Positions 28,241 through 36,191 of a DNA stretch of 64,000 bases are shown in pieces (within the stretch, counting starts at the first letter, position 1; each line of letters begins with the position of its first letter). The translations under genes were made by a program, and so were the position numbers. A model generated the notes under the pieces. That model was not told where the DNA came from and made no database searches. It was given only the letters and a program-made list of their open reading frames with translations. Where the stretch lies: assembly GCF_014698235.1 (NCBI RefSeq), contig NZ_JACJSP010000002.1, positions 310,001-374,000 on the forward strand, read 5' to 3'. This DNA is from Limnothrix sp. FACHB-406. Lineage in GTDB: Bacteria > Cyanobacteriota > Cyanobacteriia > CACIAM-69d.

Positions 28241-29029
28241 ATGGCTGCTCGTCCTGCTTGTATTGCGCCCAACGACCTGCGCGCCCGCAGTTTGGAGTTG
28301 CTGAACGCCTATCGGGCCTGTCCCTCAACGGAACTGCGCAATCGCTTGGTTGAGCTAAACTTTGGCCTGGTGAAGAAAGAAGCGGCCCACTGGGTTGCCC
28401 AATGCCAGGAAAGCTACGAAGATCTGCTCCAAATTGGCAGCATTGGCCTAATTCGGGCGATCGAGCGGTTTGATGCTAGCAAGGGCAACGCCTTTAGCTC
28501 CTTCGCCCTTCCCTACATTCGGGGCGAAATTCAGCACTACCTCCGTGATCGCAGTAGTTCAATTCGGATTCCTCGCCGCTGGTTGGAACTCCAGCAGCAA
28601 TCCGCCACCATCACCCGCAACTTACGGGATTCACTCGGCCGCCAGCCCAATGATTGGGAAATTGCGGAAGCTCTCGGGATTGAGCTGAGTGAGTGGCAGC
28701 ATGTGGAGCTGGCTCGTCAAAATCGATCGCCCCTTAGCCTGGATGCGCCGGTACGCAGCGACGAAGAGGAACCGTCATCCTTGGGGGACACGCTCCCCGA
28801 TCGTAAATATCGCAGCTTCCAACTGGCCGAAGAAGACCGCCTGCGTTTGAACCAAGCCTTGGTCAAGCTAGAAGAGCGCACTCGCCAGATTCTAGAATTT
28901 GTTTTTCTCCATGACTTGACCCAAAAAGAAGTGGCCGATCGAATGGGGATTAGCGCTGTGACCGTTTCCCGTCGGGTGCGCAAGGGTCTCGAGTCCTTGA
29001 AGGACATGATGGAACCCGTTGACGATTAG
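28241..29029 (+). CDS. sigF: RNA polymerase sigma factor, SigF-type (group 3)
   Basis: Alternative sigma factor of 262 residues. Region 2 spans about 35-110 (NRLVELNFGLVKKEA, EDLLQIGSIGLIRAIERFD, FSSFALPYIRGEIQHYLRD), region 3 about 115-165 (RIPRRWLELQQ, GRQPNDWEIAEALGI) and region 4 about 200-258 (LTQKEVADRMGISAVTVSRRVRKGLESL). The absence of region 1 and the FALPYIRGEIQHYLRD pattern fit the SigF/SigB/WhiG class, which in cyanobacteria controls pilus and motility genes. A PilP-like gene lies 305 bases downstream on the same strand. The start ATG 28241 has no strong ribosome binding site. Confidence 0.9.
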   Translation: MAARPACIAPNDLRARSLELLNAYRACPSTELRNRLVELNFGLVKKEAAHWVAQCQESYEDLLQIGSIGLIRAIERFDASKGNAFSSFALPYIRGEIQHYLRDRSSSIRIPRRWLELQQQSATITRNLRDSLGRQPNDWEIAEALGIELSEWQHVELARQNRSPLSLDAPVRSDEEEPSSLGDTLPDRKYRSFQLAEEDRLRLNQALVKLEERTRQILEFVFLHDLTQKEVADRMGISAVTVSRRVRKGLESLKDMMEPVDD

Positions 29030-29082
29030 TTAATGATTAAGCGTTGACGATTAACCGTTGATGACTAACCCTTGACCACTCA
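29016..29082. repeat. Degenerate 14-bp tandem array containing the sigF stop codon
   Basis: Consecutive units: CCGTTGACGATTAG (the TAG is the sigF stop), TTAATGATTAA (11 bp), GCGTTGACGATTAA, CCGTTGATGACTAA and CCCTTGACCACTCA. Unit 1 is coding; the rest are downstream copies. Extra in-frame and out-of-frame stop codons are repeated with the unit. Confidence 0.85.
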
Positions 29083-29334
29083 GCGGCTCAGGTTGAACCT
29101 TTGGGTAATCACCTAGCCCCGTTCTGATCGCTTAGGAGTTGATCTCATCAAGCTCCAGAGGCCAGTTCTCAACCCGATTGAGGTCGCTTTCAAAGCAGCA
29201 TTGCCAAACCCGAGGCCAATCGGAGATCAGGACTCAGAAAACGAGACGATCGCCTAGCCATTGGTTACAATGCTGGGCAGCTCAGTCCCTTGGACTCAAC
29301 CATCCCGCGGACTCAACCATCGGAGAATTCACCT

Positions 29335-30180
29335 ATGCCCAGCCTGGTACGGTTTGGGGCAGCCGTAGCCCTGCTGGTGGCAGCCACCAGTTGTGGTGGC
29401 CCCACAGACACTGCAACCACTGACGAGGCCAGCCCAACTGCGTCCCCCGCCAGCGGCACGGATGCGCCCACTGCCACCGTGCCCAAGGCTGACTTCAAAT
29501 CACCCATGGTTGCCGGTCGCCCCAAGACGGCCGTACCCACCATCCAGCGGTTTATTCAGCCCACCAACATTGACGCAAGGGCCAAGCAAACCCAAACCGA
29601 AATTCAGCAAAATAGCAAGAACAGTCGGCGCGATCCCTTTGCGATTCCGCTGCAAGTGCAGCCCCTGGCCAAGTTGCCGGATGGCAGCCCTGTGGGCCCC
29701 AGCGTGACCCAATCTCCCCGACCGATTGCCATTCCCTCCCCCACTCGGCAAGAACCAGAAACCGATGTGGAAGGCCGCGATTTCCGAGGCTATCCACCGC
29801 CAACGCTGGTTGATCCGCCCAAGCCGCGGCCGGCAGTGCGTCGTCCCACGCCTGCCCGCTCTCCGGTGGCTGCGCGGCCGCAAGTGCCGCCTGTGACGGT
29901 TCCCAGCCAGCCGCCTGCGCCTCCTTCGCCCACGGATGCCCTCAGTTTGCGGGTGACTGGTGTGGTGCAAGTGGGCGATCGATTCCAAATCATTGTGCAA
30001 ATTCCCGGTGAGAACTCCGAGCGCTACGTGAATGTGGGCGATCGAATTGCCAATGGCCAGGTGTTGGTGAAGCGGGTAGAACTGAGCAAGACTCTGGATC
30101 CGGTGGTGATTTTTGAGCAATACGGCCAAGAAGTGGCGAAAAATGTGGGCGACAGTGCCCAACCGATCGCCATGCGTTAG
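29335..30180 (+). CDS. Putative exported PilP/GspC-like protein
   Basis: 281 residues from ATG 29335 (GGAG nine bases upstream); the open frame starts 15 codons earlier without such a signal. The N-terminus LVRFGAAVALLVAATSC is a signal peptide, perhaps a lipoprotein signal, though the residues before Cys are not an ideal lipobox. A long Pro/Thr/Ala-rich linker contains SRRDPFAIPLQ, like the RDPF motif of PilP. The C-terminal ~75 residues (LSLRVTGVVQVGDRFQIIVQ, YVNVGDRIANGQVLVKRV) resemble the small beta domain of type IV pilus PilP and type II secretion GspC. A pilus-assembly or periplasmic scaffold role is inferred; proximity to sigF fits. No other pil gene is nearby. Confidence 0.65.
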   Translation: MPSLVRFGAAVALLVAATSCGGPTDTATTDEASPTASPASGTDAPTATVPKADFKSPMVAGRPKTAVPTIQRFIQPTNIDARAKQTQTEIQQNSKNSRRDPFAIPLQVQPLAKLPDGSPVGPSVTQSPRPIAIPSPTRQEPETDVEGRDFRGYPPPTLVDPPKPRPAVRRPTPARSPVAARPQVPPVTVPSQPPAPPSPTDALSLRVTGVVQVGDRFQIIVQIPGENSERYVNVGDRIANGQVLVKRVELSKTLDPVVIFEQYGQEVAKNVGDSAQPIAMR

Positions 30181-30181
30181 G

Positions 30182-30349
30182 GATTGCTTCAGCAAGATCG
30201 CTCAAGCAATTGCCGAACCCAATTGGCCTAGCCAAATTTCCCTAACCCGATTTGCTCAGCCAGAATTGCCCAACCAGAATTGCCCAACCAGAATTATTCA
30301 GCCAAAATTGCTTAATCAAGTTTGCTGAACCAAGTTTGCTGAACCAAAT
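30182..30349. repeat. 12-unit degenerate 14-bp tandem array
   Basis: Twelve contiguous 14-base units start two bases after the stop codon of the preceding gene. Central copies are GCTCAGCCAGAATT, GCCCAACCAGAATT (twice), GCTTAATCAAGTTT, GCTGAACCAAGTTT and GCTGAACCAAATTT; the rough consensus is GCYNAACCARAWTT. The first three units are the most diverged. The period is not a multiple of three, so it is not coding. Confidence 0.9.
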
Positions 30350-30562
30350 TTGCCTGACGGTCTGTTATCAAATTTCTAAAACCCTGATGTTGTTGTTTGG
30401 GTGACTGGTGGCTGCTGATGGTTTTGGGTATCCGCAGTTCCCGACTCTTCATGGTTAAAGGCTGTGGAGAGAGTCCTCGGGTGCTCAAGGTTTAGAACGG
30501 TTCAGCGATGGTTGAGCCACGCATCCGAGCGAGGAAGAAGTGAACCAGAAAGGAGTGAGGAC

Positions 30563-31096
30563 ATGGCTGGTTTAACGCGAACAACGTGGATTCGGGCCGT
30601 TTTGGCCACAACTTGCATGGCGGCCACCGCTGCGGTGGTCATGGTTGGTAACTCGTTACCGAGCAACGCCCAGCAAAGTTGGCCGCCGGGCTTTTATCGG
30701 CGAATGAGCGATTCCACTATCCGTTGGGTTGCGGGTGATGGTCGCATGTGCCGTGTGATGAATCGCGATCAGTTGACGGCTTTTGGGGGCGATGGTGTGG
30801 TGCGAGTGGTGGGCGATCGCTCCACGTTCGATCGGGGCCGGACGGATACAGGGATTTGCCCTTGGCCCGATGGCATCTATCGCGAAACCAACTGGCGTAA
30901 CATCTGGCAGTTTCTCTACACCGTGGGTAGCCGTCGGTATTACTGCAACATCACCACTCAGCAACACCTCCAGGCTTACAACCTGGTCGATGAGCAAACA
31001 AACCCTGTGATTTTGACGGTTCCCAATCGATCGCGCCTGGGCTTCAAGCGGGAATGGGCGGGAGATTGTGTTTGGCCCAACGTTGGCAACAACTAG
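30563..31096 (+). CDS. Secreted protein of unknown function
   Basis: 177 residues from ATG 30563, with AAGGAG seven bases upstream; an in-frame upstream start would add 33 residues in front of the signal peptide. Residues about 8-38 form a signal peptide (AVLATTCMAATAAVVMVG) with cleavage probably after SNAQ. The mature part has four cysteines, in MCRV, GICPWPDG, YYCNI and GDCVWPN, and several aromatic/proline motifs (WPPGFYR, WPDGIYR) that look like an internal repeat. No family is recognised. The export signal suggests a periplasmic or outer-surface location. Confidence 0.7.
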   Translation: MAGLTRTTWIRAVLATTCMAATAAVVMVGNSLPSNAQQSWPPGFYRRMSDSTIRWVAGDGRMCRVMNRDQLTAFGGDGVVRVVGDRSTFDRGRTDTGICPWPDGIYRETNWRNIWQFLYTVGSRRYYCNITTQQHLQAYNLVDEQTNPVILTVPNRSRLGFKREWAGDCVWPNVGNN

Positions 31097-31541
31097 ACGG
31101 GTAAGGATTCCGATCCAGGGTTCTCAGGTCAGTTCTCAGATCAATAGCCCGATCGACCATGGCTTGATCAACGGCCAAATCAATGCCCTGGTTGGCTGTC
31201 CTCGGTTTAGCGAGTAATAAAACTTAAAACCTCACCCCTTTAGTCGTTGGCTGGGCGATAGTAGCCTAGAGAGCAGCCACTTCACCCTAAACGGGACTCA
31301 ACAGGACTGGCCTTCTGGGCTGTCCTTCCGATGTGGGTGCGATCGTCACGGGCAGTCAGTCCGAGACTCAACATCGACGCGCCGATCGGGTTCATCCAGA
31401 TTTCTGGGGGCGATCAAGGCAGCGTCAACCCATGGATGAATTAAACAGTTTCGGCTGTTTAATTTAGGGCCAAAGTCCCTGAGTCTTAGACCTGGGGATA
31501 GGGTCAAAAGAGAGAAAAATAAACCAAAGGAAGATAAACCT
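31097..31541. other. Intergenic region: psaE upstream region
   Basis: About 445 bases containing the presumed psaE promoter and leader. Two near-identical 12-base words (GTTCTCAGGTCA, GTTCTCAGATCA) occur near 31122-31145. A 10-bp hairpin lies at 31439-31464. No ORF on the plus strand is supported. Confidence 0.55.
31439..31464 (+). promoter_or_regulatory. 10-bp hairpin in the psaE upstream region
   Basis: AATTAAACAG and CTGTTTAATT are perfect arms around a TTTCGG loop, ending 77 bases before the psaE ATG. No T-run follows, which argues against a simple terminator. It could be a leader structure affecting psaE mRNA stability or translation, or an operator. Transcript start is unknown. Confidence 0.5.
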
Positions 31542-31757
31542 ATGGCGGTTCAACGCGGTGCTAAGGTGCGGGTTCTGCGCCCCGAGTCGTACTGGTATCG
31601 GGATGTGGGCACGGTTGCTTCGGTCGACCAAAGCGGCATCAAATACCCGGTAATTGTCCGTTTTGAGAAGGTCAATTACTCGGGCATTAACACCAACAAC
31701 TTTGCGCCCGAAGAGCTGGAAGTGGTGGAAGCACCGAAAGCTGCTCCGAAAAAATAG
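31542..31757 (+). CDS. psaE: Photosystem I reaction center subunit IV
   Basis: Stromal-side (cytoplasmic) extrinsic PSI subunit that, with PsaC and PsaD, docks ferredoxin and supports cyclic electron flow. 71 residues with the SH3-like beta-barrel sequence: [38 protein letters not shown] and a short Lys/Ala/Pro tail. AAGGAAG precedes the ATG. mutM follows 110 bases downstream on the same strand, a psaE-mutM arrangement also known in other cyanobacteria; the pairing fits the need for oxidative-damage repair alongside photosynthesis. Confidence 0.98.
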   Translation: MAVQRGAKVRVLRPESYWYRDVGTVASVDQSGIKYPVIVRFEKVNYSGINTNNFAPEELEVVEAPKAAPKK

Positions 31758-31867
31758 GCGAATCACCGCTGCGATCGCCCGTTGGGGATGGTGGCAGCGT
31801 TGCGCAAACCAGGGCGCTGGCCTTGGTCTGATTCGTGGGTTGGTTCTTTGCAAGGCTGGGGGATGTT

Positions 31868-32734
31868 GTGCCAGAGCTGCCAGAGGTAGAAACCGTCCGG
31901 CGGGGGTTGGCCACAGCAACTCCCGGCTGGCTGATTGTGGGGGGTGAAGTGCTGCTCGATCGAGCGGTGGCGGCTCCGGAACCCGAGGCGTTTTTAGCGG
32001 GCTTGCAAGGCTGTTGCTTGGTGAGCTGGAAACGACGGGGCAAGTATTTGCTGGGCGAGTTGCAGCGAGAGCAACGGCCGGCCGGCTGGTTGGGGGCCCA
32101 TTTGCGAATGACGGGCCAGTTTTTGTGGGTGGATCCGGCGACTCCGGTACATCAGCACACGCGGATTCGGTTGCGACTGCGCTCCAACGCGATCGAGCGA
32201 GAATTGCGGTTTGTGGATCAGCGCACGTTTGGGCATTTGTGGTGGGTGTCACCCGATCGCCCGATCGAACAAGTGATCACCGGTTTGGCGAAGTTGGGCC
32301 CAGAACCCTTTGACCCGGCTTTTTCGATCGATTACTTTGCGGAGCGGCTGCGAAAACGCCACAAAACCATCAAAGCCACCCTGCTAGATCAAGACCTGGT
32401 GGCCGGTTTGGGCAATATCTACGCCGATGAATCCCTTTTTTTGGCAGGCATTTGGCCAGAAACAAGGGCCGCAGACCTGAGCATGGAACAGGTTGGCAAG
32501 CTCCATCAGCAAATTCGGCAAGTGCTGGAAGCCAGCTTGGCGGCGGGCGGCACAACCTTTAGCGATTTTGTGAACCTGGAAGGGGTAAACGGTAACTACG
32601 GCGGGGAAGCTTGGGTGTATAACCGCAAGGGGCAACCCTGCCGCGTTTGTGGCACGGCGATCGAGCGGTTGCGGATTGCGGGGCGATCGAGCCATGTTTG
32701 CCCTCAATGTCAGCCCCGATCGCCCCAAGCCTGA
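31868..32734 (+). CDS. mutM: Formamidopyrimidine-DNA glycosylase (Fpg)
   Basis: Bifunctional glycosylase/AP lyase removing 8-oxoguanine and formamidopyrimidines. The catalytic residue is the N-terminal proline left after Met removal, so the GTG at 31868 giving (V/M)PELPEVETVRRGL is the real start even though the frame is open 33 bases further. 288 residues. Also present are the lysine of KRRGKYLL, the helix-two-turn-helix GLGNIYADESLF, and the C-terminal zinc finger CRVCG...HVCPQCQ. It lies 110 bases after psaE. Its end faces the minus-strand CapA gene. Confidence 0.97.
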   Translation: MPELPEVETVRRGLATATPGWLIVGGEVLLDRAVAAPEPEAFLAGLQGCCLVSWKRRGKYLLGELQREQRPAGWLGAHLRMTGQFLWVDPATPVHQHTRIRLRLRSNAIERELRFVDQRTFGHLWWVSPDRPIEQVITGLAKLGPEPFDPAFSIDYFAERLRKRHKTIKATLLDQDLVAGLGNIYADESLFLAGIWPETRAADLSMEQVGKLHQQIRQVLEASLAAGGTTFSDFVNLEGVNGNYGGEAWVYNRKGQPCRVCGTAIERLRIAGRSSHVCPQCQPRSPQA

Positions 32735-32762
32735 ACCTGGAACTATGGGAGCGAACCAATCG

Positions 32763-35687
32763 CTACGGTTCCAGGATGGCCTGGGCCCGATCAGCCGCTG
32801 ACTTCACCAACGCGGGCAGGCTAAGGCTGCTGTAGTTGGTGGGCATCGAAGATGGTGCAGCCGTGAACCCGTTGTCCTGGGTGGCTCCCGATTGGGTAGG
32901 GGCCGTAAAGGGCAGTTGAGGGCTGGTGGTCGATCGCCCGGTGGCTGGCTCTGAGCTGGTGGCCTCTGGGCCAATTTCAAAGGAAATCGATCGGCGCGGG
33001 CCGCTGCCCATGGGGCTAGGTGTTGCTGATGGGTTTCCTGCCGGAGCCGTGATGGCCGCCACGGAACGGTTGCTAGACCCCAACGCTTCATCCGTGGGGG
33101 CTTCTGCATTGCGCACCAGTTCGCTCAGTTCCACGGCGGTCATCAATTGCGCCAGTCGATCGCGTGCCGATTGGCCAGTGGCTTGGATTCGCTGGCCGAT
33201 CGCGCTGCCGTCAGAAGAACTGATGGGGTTAGCCCCCGCTTGAGAGGGGCGCTGAGGAGCGATCGGGGCACTGGCCACGGCGGGCGAGCTGCTAGGCATC
33301 GGAGCCGCTGCGGGGCTGGGCAAGGGGGCGACCACGATCGGCGATTGCCCGTTGGTGGTTGCGGCCGATCGGGTAAAGCTCGGCAGTTGGGGTTGGGGGC
33401 GATCTCCGGTGGCTGTCAGTGGAGCCGTTGGGGCGATCGTCATTGGGAGGGCACTGGAGCTAGGATTACCAGAACCGGGATTACCAGAATCGGGATTGCC
33501 AGAATCGGGATTGCTTGAAACGAAATCACCCGAGCCAGAATTGGGAGTCAGATTGGGAGCCGATCGCGCCGTCAACACCATGGATTGGGTCAGGGGTTGG
33601 TCAAACCGGCGGGAAATGTAGGTTAGCTCCTGCAAAATCTCCTTCGCCCGATCGCCCTTAGCCACCCGGGGTTGGTAGTTTTGCACCCGCACCGGCACAA
33701 AGTCCACCTTCATTTGGCGATCTCGCAGGGCCACCTTCAGCACCGCCGTATCGTAGGTGCTGCGCGAGTGGCCACCAAAAATGAAGTTACCTAGGGAATA
33801 GACGATCGCCCGATCCTTGTAAACCTCAGCGCCTTGCAGCACATGGGGATGGTGACCCACCACCAAATCCGCCCCCGCATCAATAGCTCGCCGGGCGATC
33901 GACCGTTGGTAGGGAGCGGGATAGCGTGCCAATTCTTCGCCCCAGTGGAAATTCACCACCACCCAATCCACCTGATCGCGCACGGCTTGGATATCTGCCG
34001 CCAAGGCCTCATTTTCGCGTGGGTTAGTGCCCGCGCTGGTTTCCGTGGCCGCGTGCCAATGGGCGTTGTAATAGCCAAAGTAGGCAATCCGTTGACCCTT
34101 CACGTCCAAGATTTTGGGGCGACGGGCTTCGGTGATGTTTTCCCCGGCCCCGATCGCGTGGATGTCGCTTTGATCTAAGGCTGCCAAGGTGTCCAACAAA
34201 CCCGGCCGGTTATAGTCCATCGTGTGGTTGTTGGCCAGCGTCACCAGGTCAATGCCCCCCGCCTCCAGGGCGGCCACCGATTCCGGTTCCGCACGGAAAT
34301 TGAAACGCTTGCCCGATCGCTTACGGTCAGCATCCGTAATTGGGTTTTCCAAATTCACCATGGCCACATCGACCGATCGGGACTCGGGAAACTGGGCCAA
34401 CGCCGCCGACCAATCTCCCCCTAACCGCCGCTTCACCCGATCGCTCAGGGTCACATCTCCCCCAAACATCAAGGTCACCGCCGGATCGGTGGGATTGGCG
34501 GGTGGGTGATTCACCACCGGCAACAGTTCCAAAGCGCCCTGAACCACGGGCGGCCGAACCTGCCGCACCCGATTGGCCACGGGGGCGATCGCCGGGCGCA
34601 GGGGCAAGACCTGTTCCGTGGAATTGCCGCTGCGAGGGCTGGCCAAGGGTTGTTGGGGGCGCGATCGGGTGGCATCGGGTGACGAACTAGCCAGCCACAG
34701 GGCCAACACAAAGGGCACGATCGTCGCCCCGCCCAACAGCACCGATCGCCAAATGGGTTCCAGGGCCGGATCCGTAGCCCATTGGGTTAATCCCGCTAGC
34801 CCTAACTCCCGCCGGCCCGCCGGAGCCGCAATCCGAATCGTTTGTTGCCAGAGGGGATCCACCTGCCCTGACACCGTGGCCCGAATCCGCACGCCGCTGA
34901 CTTGGCCTTGTTCTGAGGCGTTGAATTGCCACAGTCGTCGGCAAATGGTTTGCACGATGTGGGGTTGGCTCAGGGATTCTGAGGTACTGCCTGAAGCGCT
35001 GTCTGAGGTGCTGTCTGAAGGGCTGCCTGAAGTGTTTGAGGTCGCCAGACTTTCCCCATCACTGGAGATGACTTCGGCGGCCGTTGCTGCCATCGCGGCC
35101 TCTGGCGGTAACTGCACTTCCACCACCAAGCAGCGACCATTGAGCCGATCGACCGTTAGCCCAGCCCCCAAGCTTTGCCCCACCGGCTGCAACCATTGGG
35201 AAATAGTGCCCAGATCCATGCCAACGGGCGATCGCCAGCGATCGCGCGTGGCCGTCGCCAGCGCTGACCAACCATCTCGCGCCACCAGCCAGCTATGGGC
35301 CAAGCGTTGCATCACCTGCTGCTCGGGCGATCGGGGCAACACCTGCTGATAATAGGCCGTGGAACTGAGGCCCGGCCGCTGCTCCAACTGCACCGACTGC
35401 TGCCACAGCAATTCCGGCTGACCCACGCGCCGGGCCATGATCCGCACCCCTTCCACCGCCGCCAAATTCAAGCCATGGAGTCGGTGGCAAATGAACCGCA
35501 CCAACCGATCGCGCTCCGGTTCTTGCTGGCACTCCACCCACACATCAATCTGGCCGGTCATTTGCGCCGAAACCTTGGTGCGGATGCCATGGGGAGCCAG
35601 GTAGCGATCGAACCAACTCGCCAACGTGCCCGCATCCCACGTCAACCCGATGCTTCCCGAACCACTAACCCCAGCCGCATAAACCAT
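32763..35687 (-). CDS. CapA-family protein with duplicated N-terminal domain and long disordered tail
   Basis: 974 residues. Residues about 15-115 and 160-305 resemble each other (WFDRYLAPHGIRTKVSAQMT versus WLQPVGQSLGAGLTVDRL; LLWQQSVQLEQRPG versus PLWQQTIRIAAPAG), so the cytoplasmic N-terminus seems duplicated; the second copy carries an S/T/D-rich insertion. A transmembrane helix follows at about 315-335 (LLGGATIVPFVLALWLA). The CapA/PgsA metallophosphoesterase-like domain spans about 410-690: LMFGGDVTLSDR, VNLENPIT, LANNHTMDY, NFHWGEE, VGHHPHVLQG, YSLGNFIFGG. The last ~270 residues are low-complexity and rich in S, P, A and G. CapA proteins are linked to poly-gamma-glutamate or envelope polymers; a precise role here is not deducible. 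Confidence 0.88.
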   Translation of the reverse strand: MVYAAGVSGSGSIGLTWDAGTLASWFDRYLAPHGIRTKVSAQMTGQIDVWVECQQEPERDRLVRFICHRLHGLNLAAVEGVRIMARRVGQPELLWQQSVQLEQRPGLSSTAYYQQVLPRSPEQQVMQRLAHSWLVARDGWSALATATRDRWRSPVGMDLGTISQWLQPVGQSLGAGLTVDRLNGRCLVVEVQLPPEAAMAATAAEVISSDGESLATSNTSGSPSDSTSDSASGSTSESLSQPHIVQTICRRLWQFNASEQGQVSGVRIRATVSGQVDPLWQQTIRIAAPAGRRELGLAGLTQWATDPALEPIWRSVLLGGATIVPFVLALWLASSSPDATRSRPQQPLASPRSGNSTEQVLPLRPAIAPVANRVRQVRPPVVQGALELLPVVNHPPANPTDPAVTLMFGGDVTLSDRVKRRLGGDWSAALAQFPESRSVDVAMVNLENPITDADRKRSGKRFNFRAEPESVAALEAGGIDLVTLANNHTMDYNRPGLLDTLAALDQSDIHAIGAGENITEARRPKILDVKGQRIAYFGYYNAHWHAATETSAGTNPRENEALAADIQAVRDQVDWVVVNFHWGEELARYPAPYQRSIARRAIDAGADLVVGHHPHVLQGAEVYKDRAIVYSLGNFIFGGHSRSTYDTAVLKVALRDRQMKVDFVPVRVQNYQPRVAKGDRAKEILQELTYISRRFDQPLTQSMVLTARSAPNLTPNSGSGDFVSSNPDSGNPDSGNPGSGNPSSSALPMTIAPTAPLTATGDRPQPQLPSFTRSAATTNGQSPIVVAPLPSPAAAPMPSSSPAVASAPIAPQRPSQAGANPISSSDGSAIGQRIQATGQSARDRLAQLMTAVELSELVRNAEAPTDEALGSSNRSVAAITAPAGNPSATPSPMGSGPRRSISFEIGPEATSSEPATGRSTTSPQLPFTAPTQSGATQDNGFTAAPSSMPTNYSSLSLPALVKSAADRAQAILEP
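33463..33522. repeat. 4 x 15-bp coding minisatellite in the CapA-family gene
   Basis: Units GGATTACCAGAACCG, GGATTACCAGAATCG, GGATTGCCAGAATCG and GGATTGCTTGAAACG on the plus strand encode the pentapeptide series (N/S)PDSG, NPDSG, NPGSG in the disordered tail of the minus-strand protein. The period keeps the frame, so the copy number can change without truncation. Confidence 0.9.
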
Positions 35688-36191
35688 TGTGTTCTAACTC
35701 CTCAACATCACGCGATCGGGCCCTGGGCGATCGGGGAATCGATCGACCGGGGTGAGCGCTGGCGATGAACCCACTCAGTTGCTTGCACTGTTTGAATTGC
35801 TTGGATTGCCGGAACTGCTGAAATTTTGGGAGTTGCGGGAACTGTTTGCCCAGCACCGCTATCCAGCCGCGATTTAAAACCTGCCCACACCAAGCTCCTA
35901 TGGGCAAGCTTGTTTGAGCAGTCTCTCAACAGTATTTCAGCAGGATCGCAATCTCAATCTCAATCGGTTTTAAACGATATATGCGCCGGTTGCATATTTT
36001 TGGGGCCGTCCCCTTGGGCGATTGCGAGCGCCTATAGCATCGCACCGATCGCTCCAAATCGGCTAACCAGCGCCCCAGCCCCACGGCTTTGCGAGCCGTT
36101 AGCCATCGCCATTCGCCAAGCTTGGGAGAATGAAATCAGGAATTAGGACAAGACCTTGAGACCAGAAATTAGGCAAAAAATCAGCCAAAAC
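35688..36191. other. Intergenic region, degenerate repetitive
   Basis: About 500 bases upstream of the CapA gene and downstream of coaBC, both on the minus strand. The part at 35775-35850 shows loosely repeating TTGCTTG/GGAACTG words. No gene or RNA was recognised. Confidence 0.45.

Noticed and set aside
30182-30349. Possible CRISPR array
   Set aside because: Units are 14 bp and contiguous with no unique spacers, and no cas genes lie in the window.
31464-32252. 262-codon minus-strand frame opposite psaE and mutM
   Set aside because: Covers two certain genes on the other strand; composition is shadow-like (Pro/Ala/Arg-rich).
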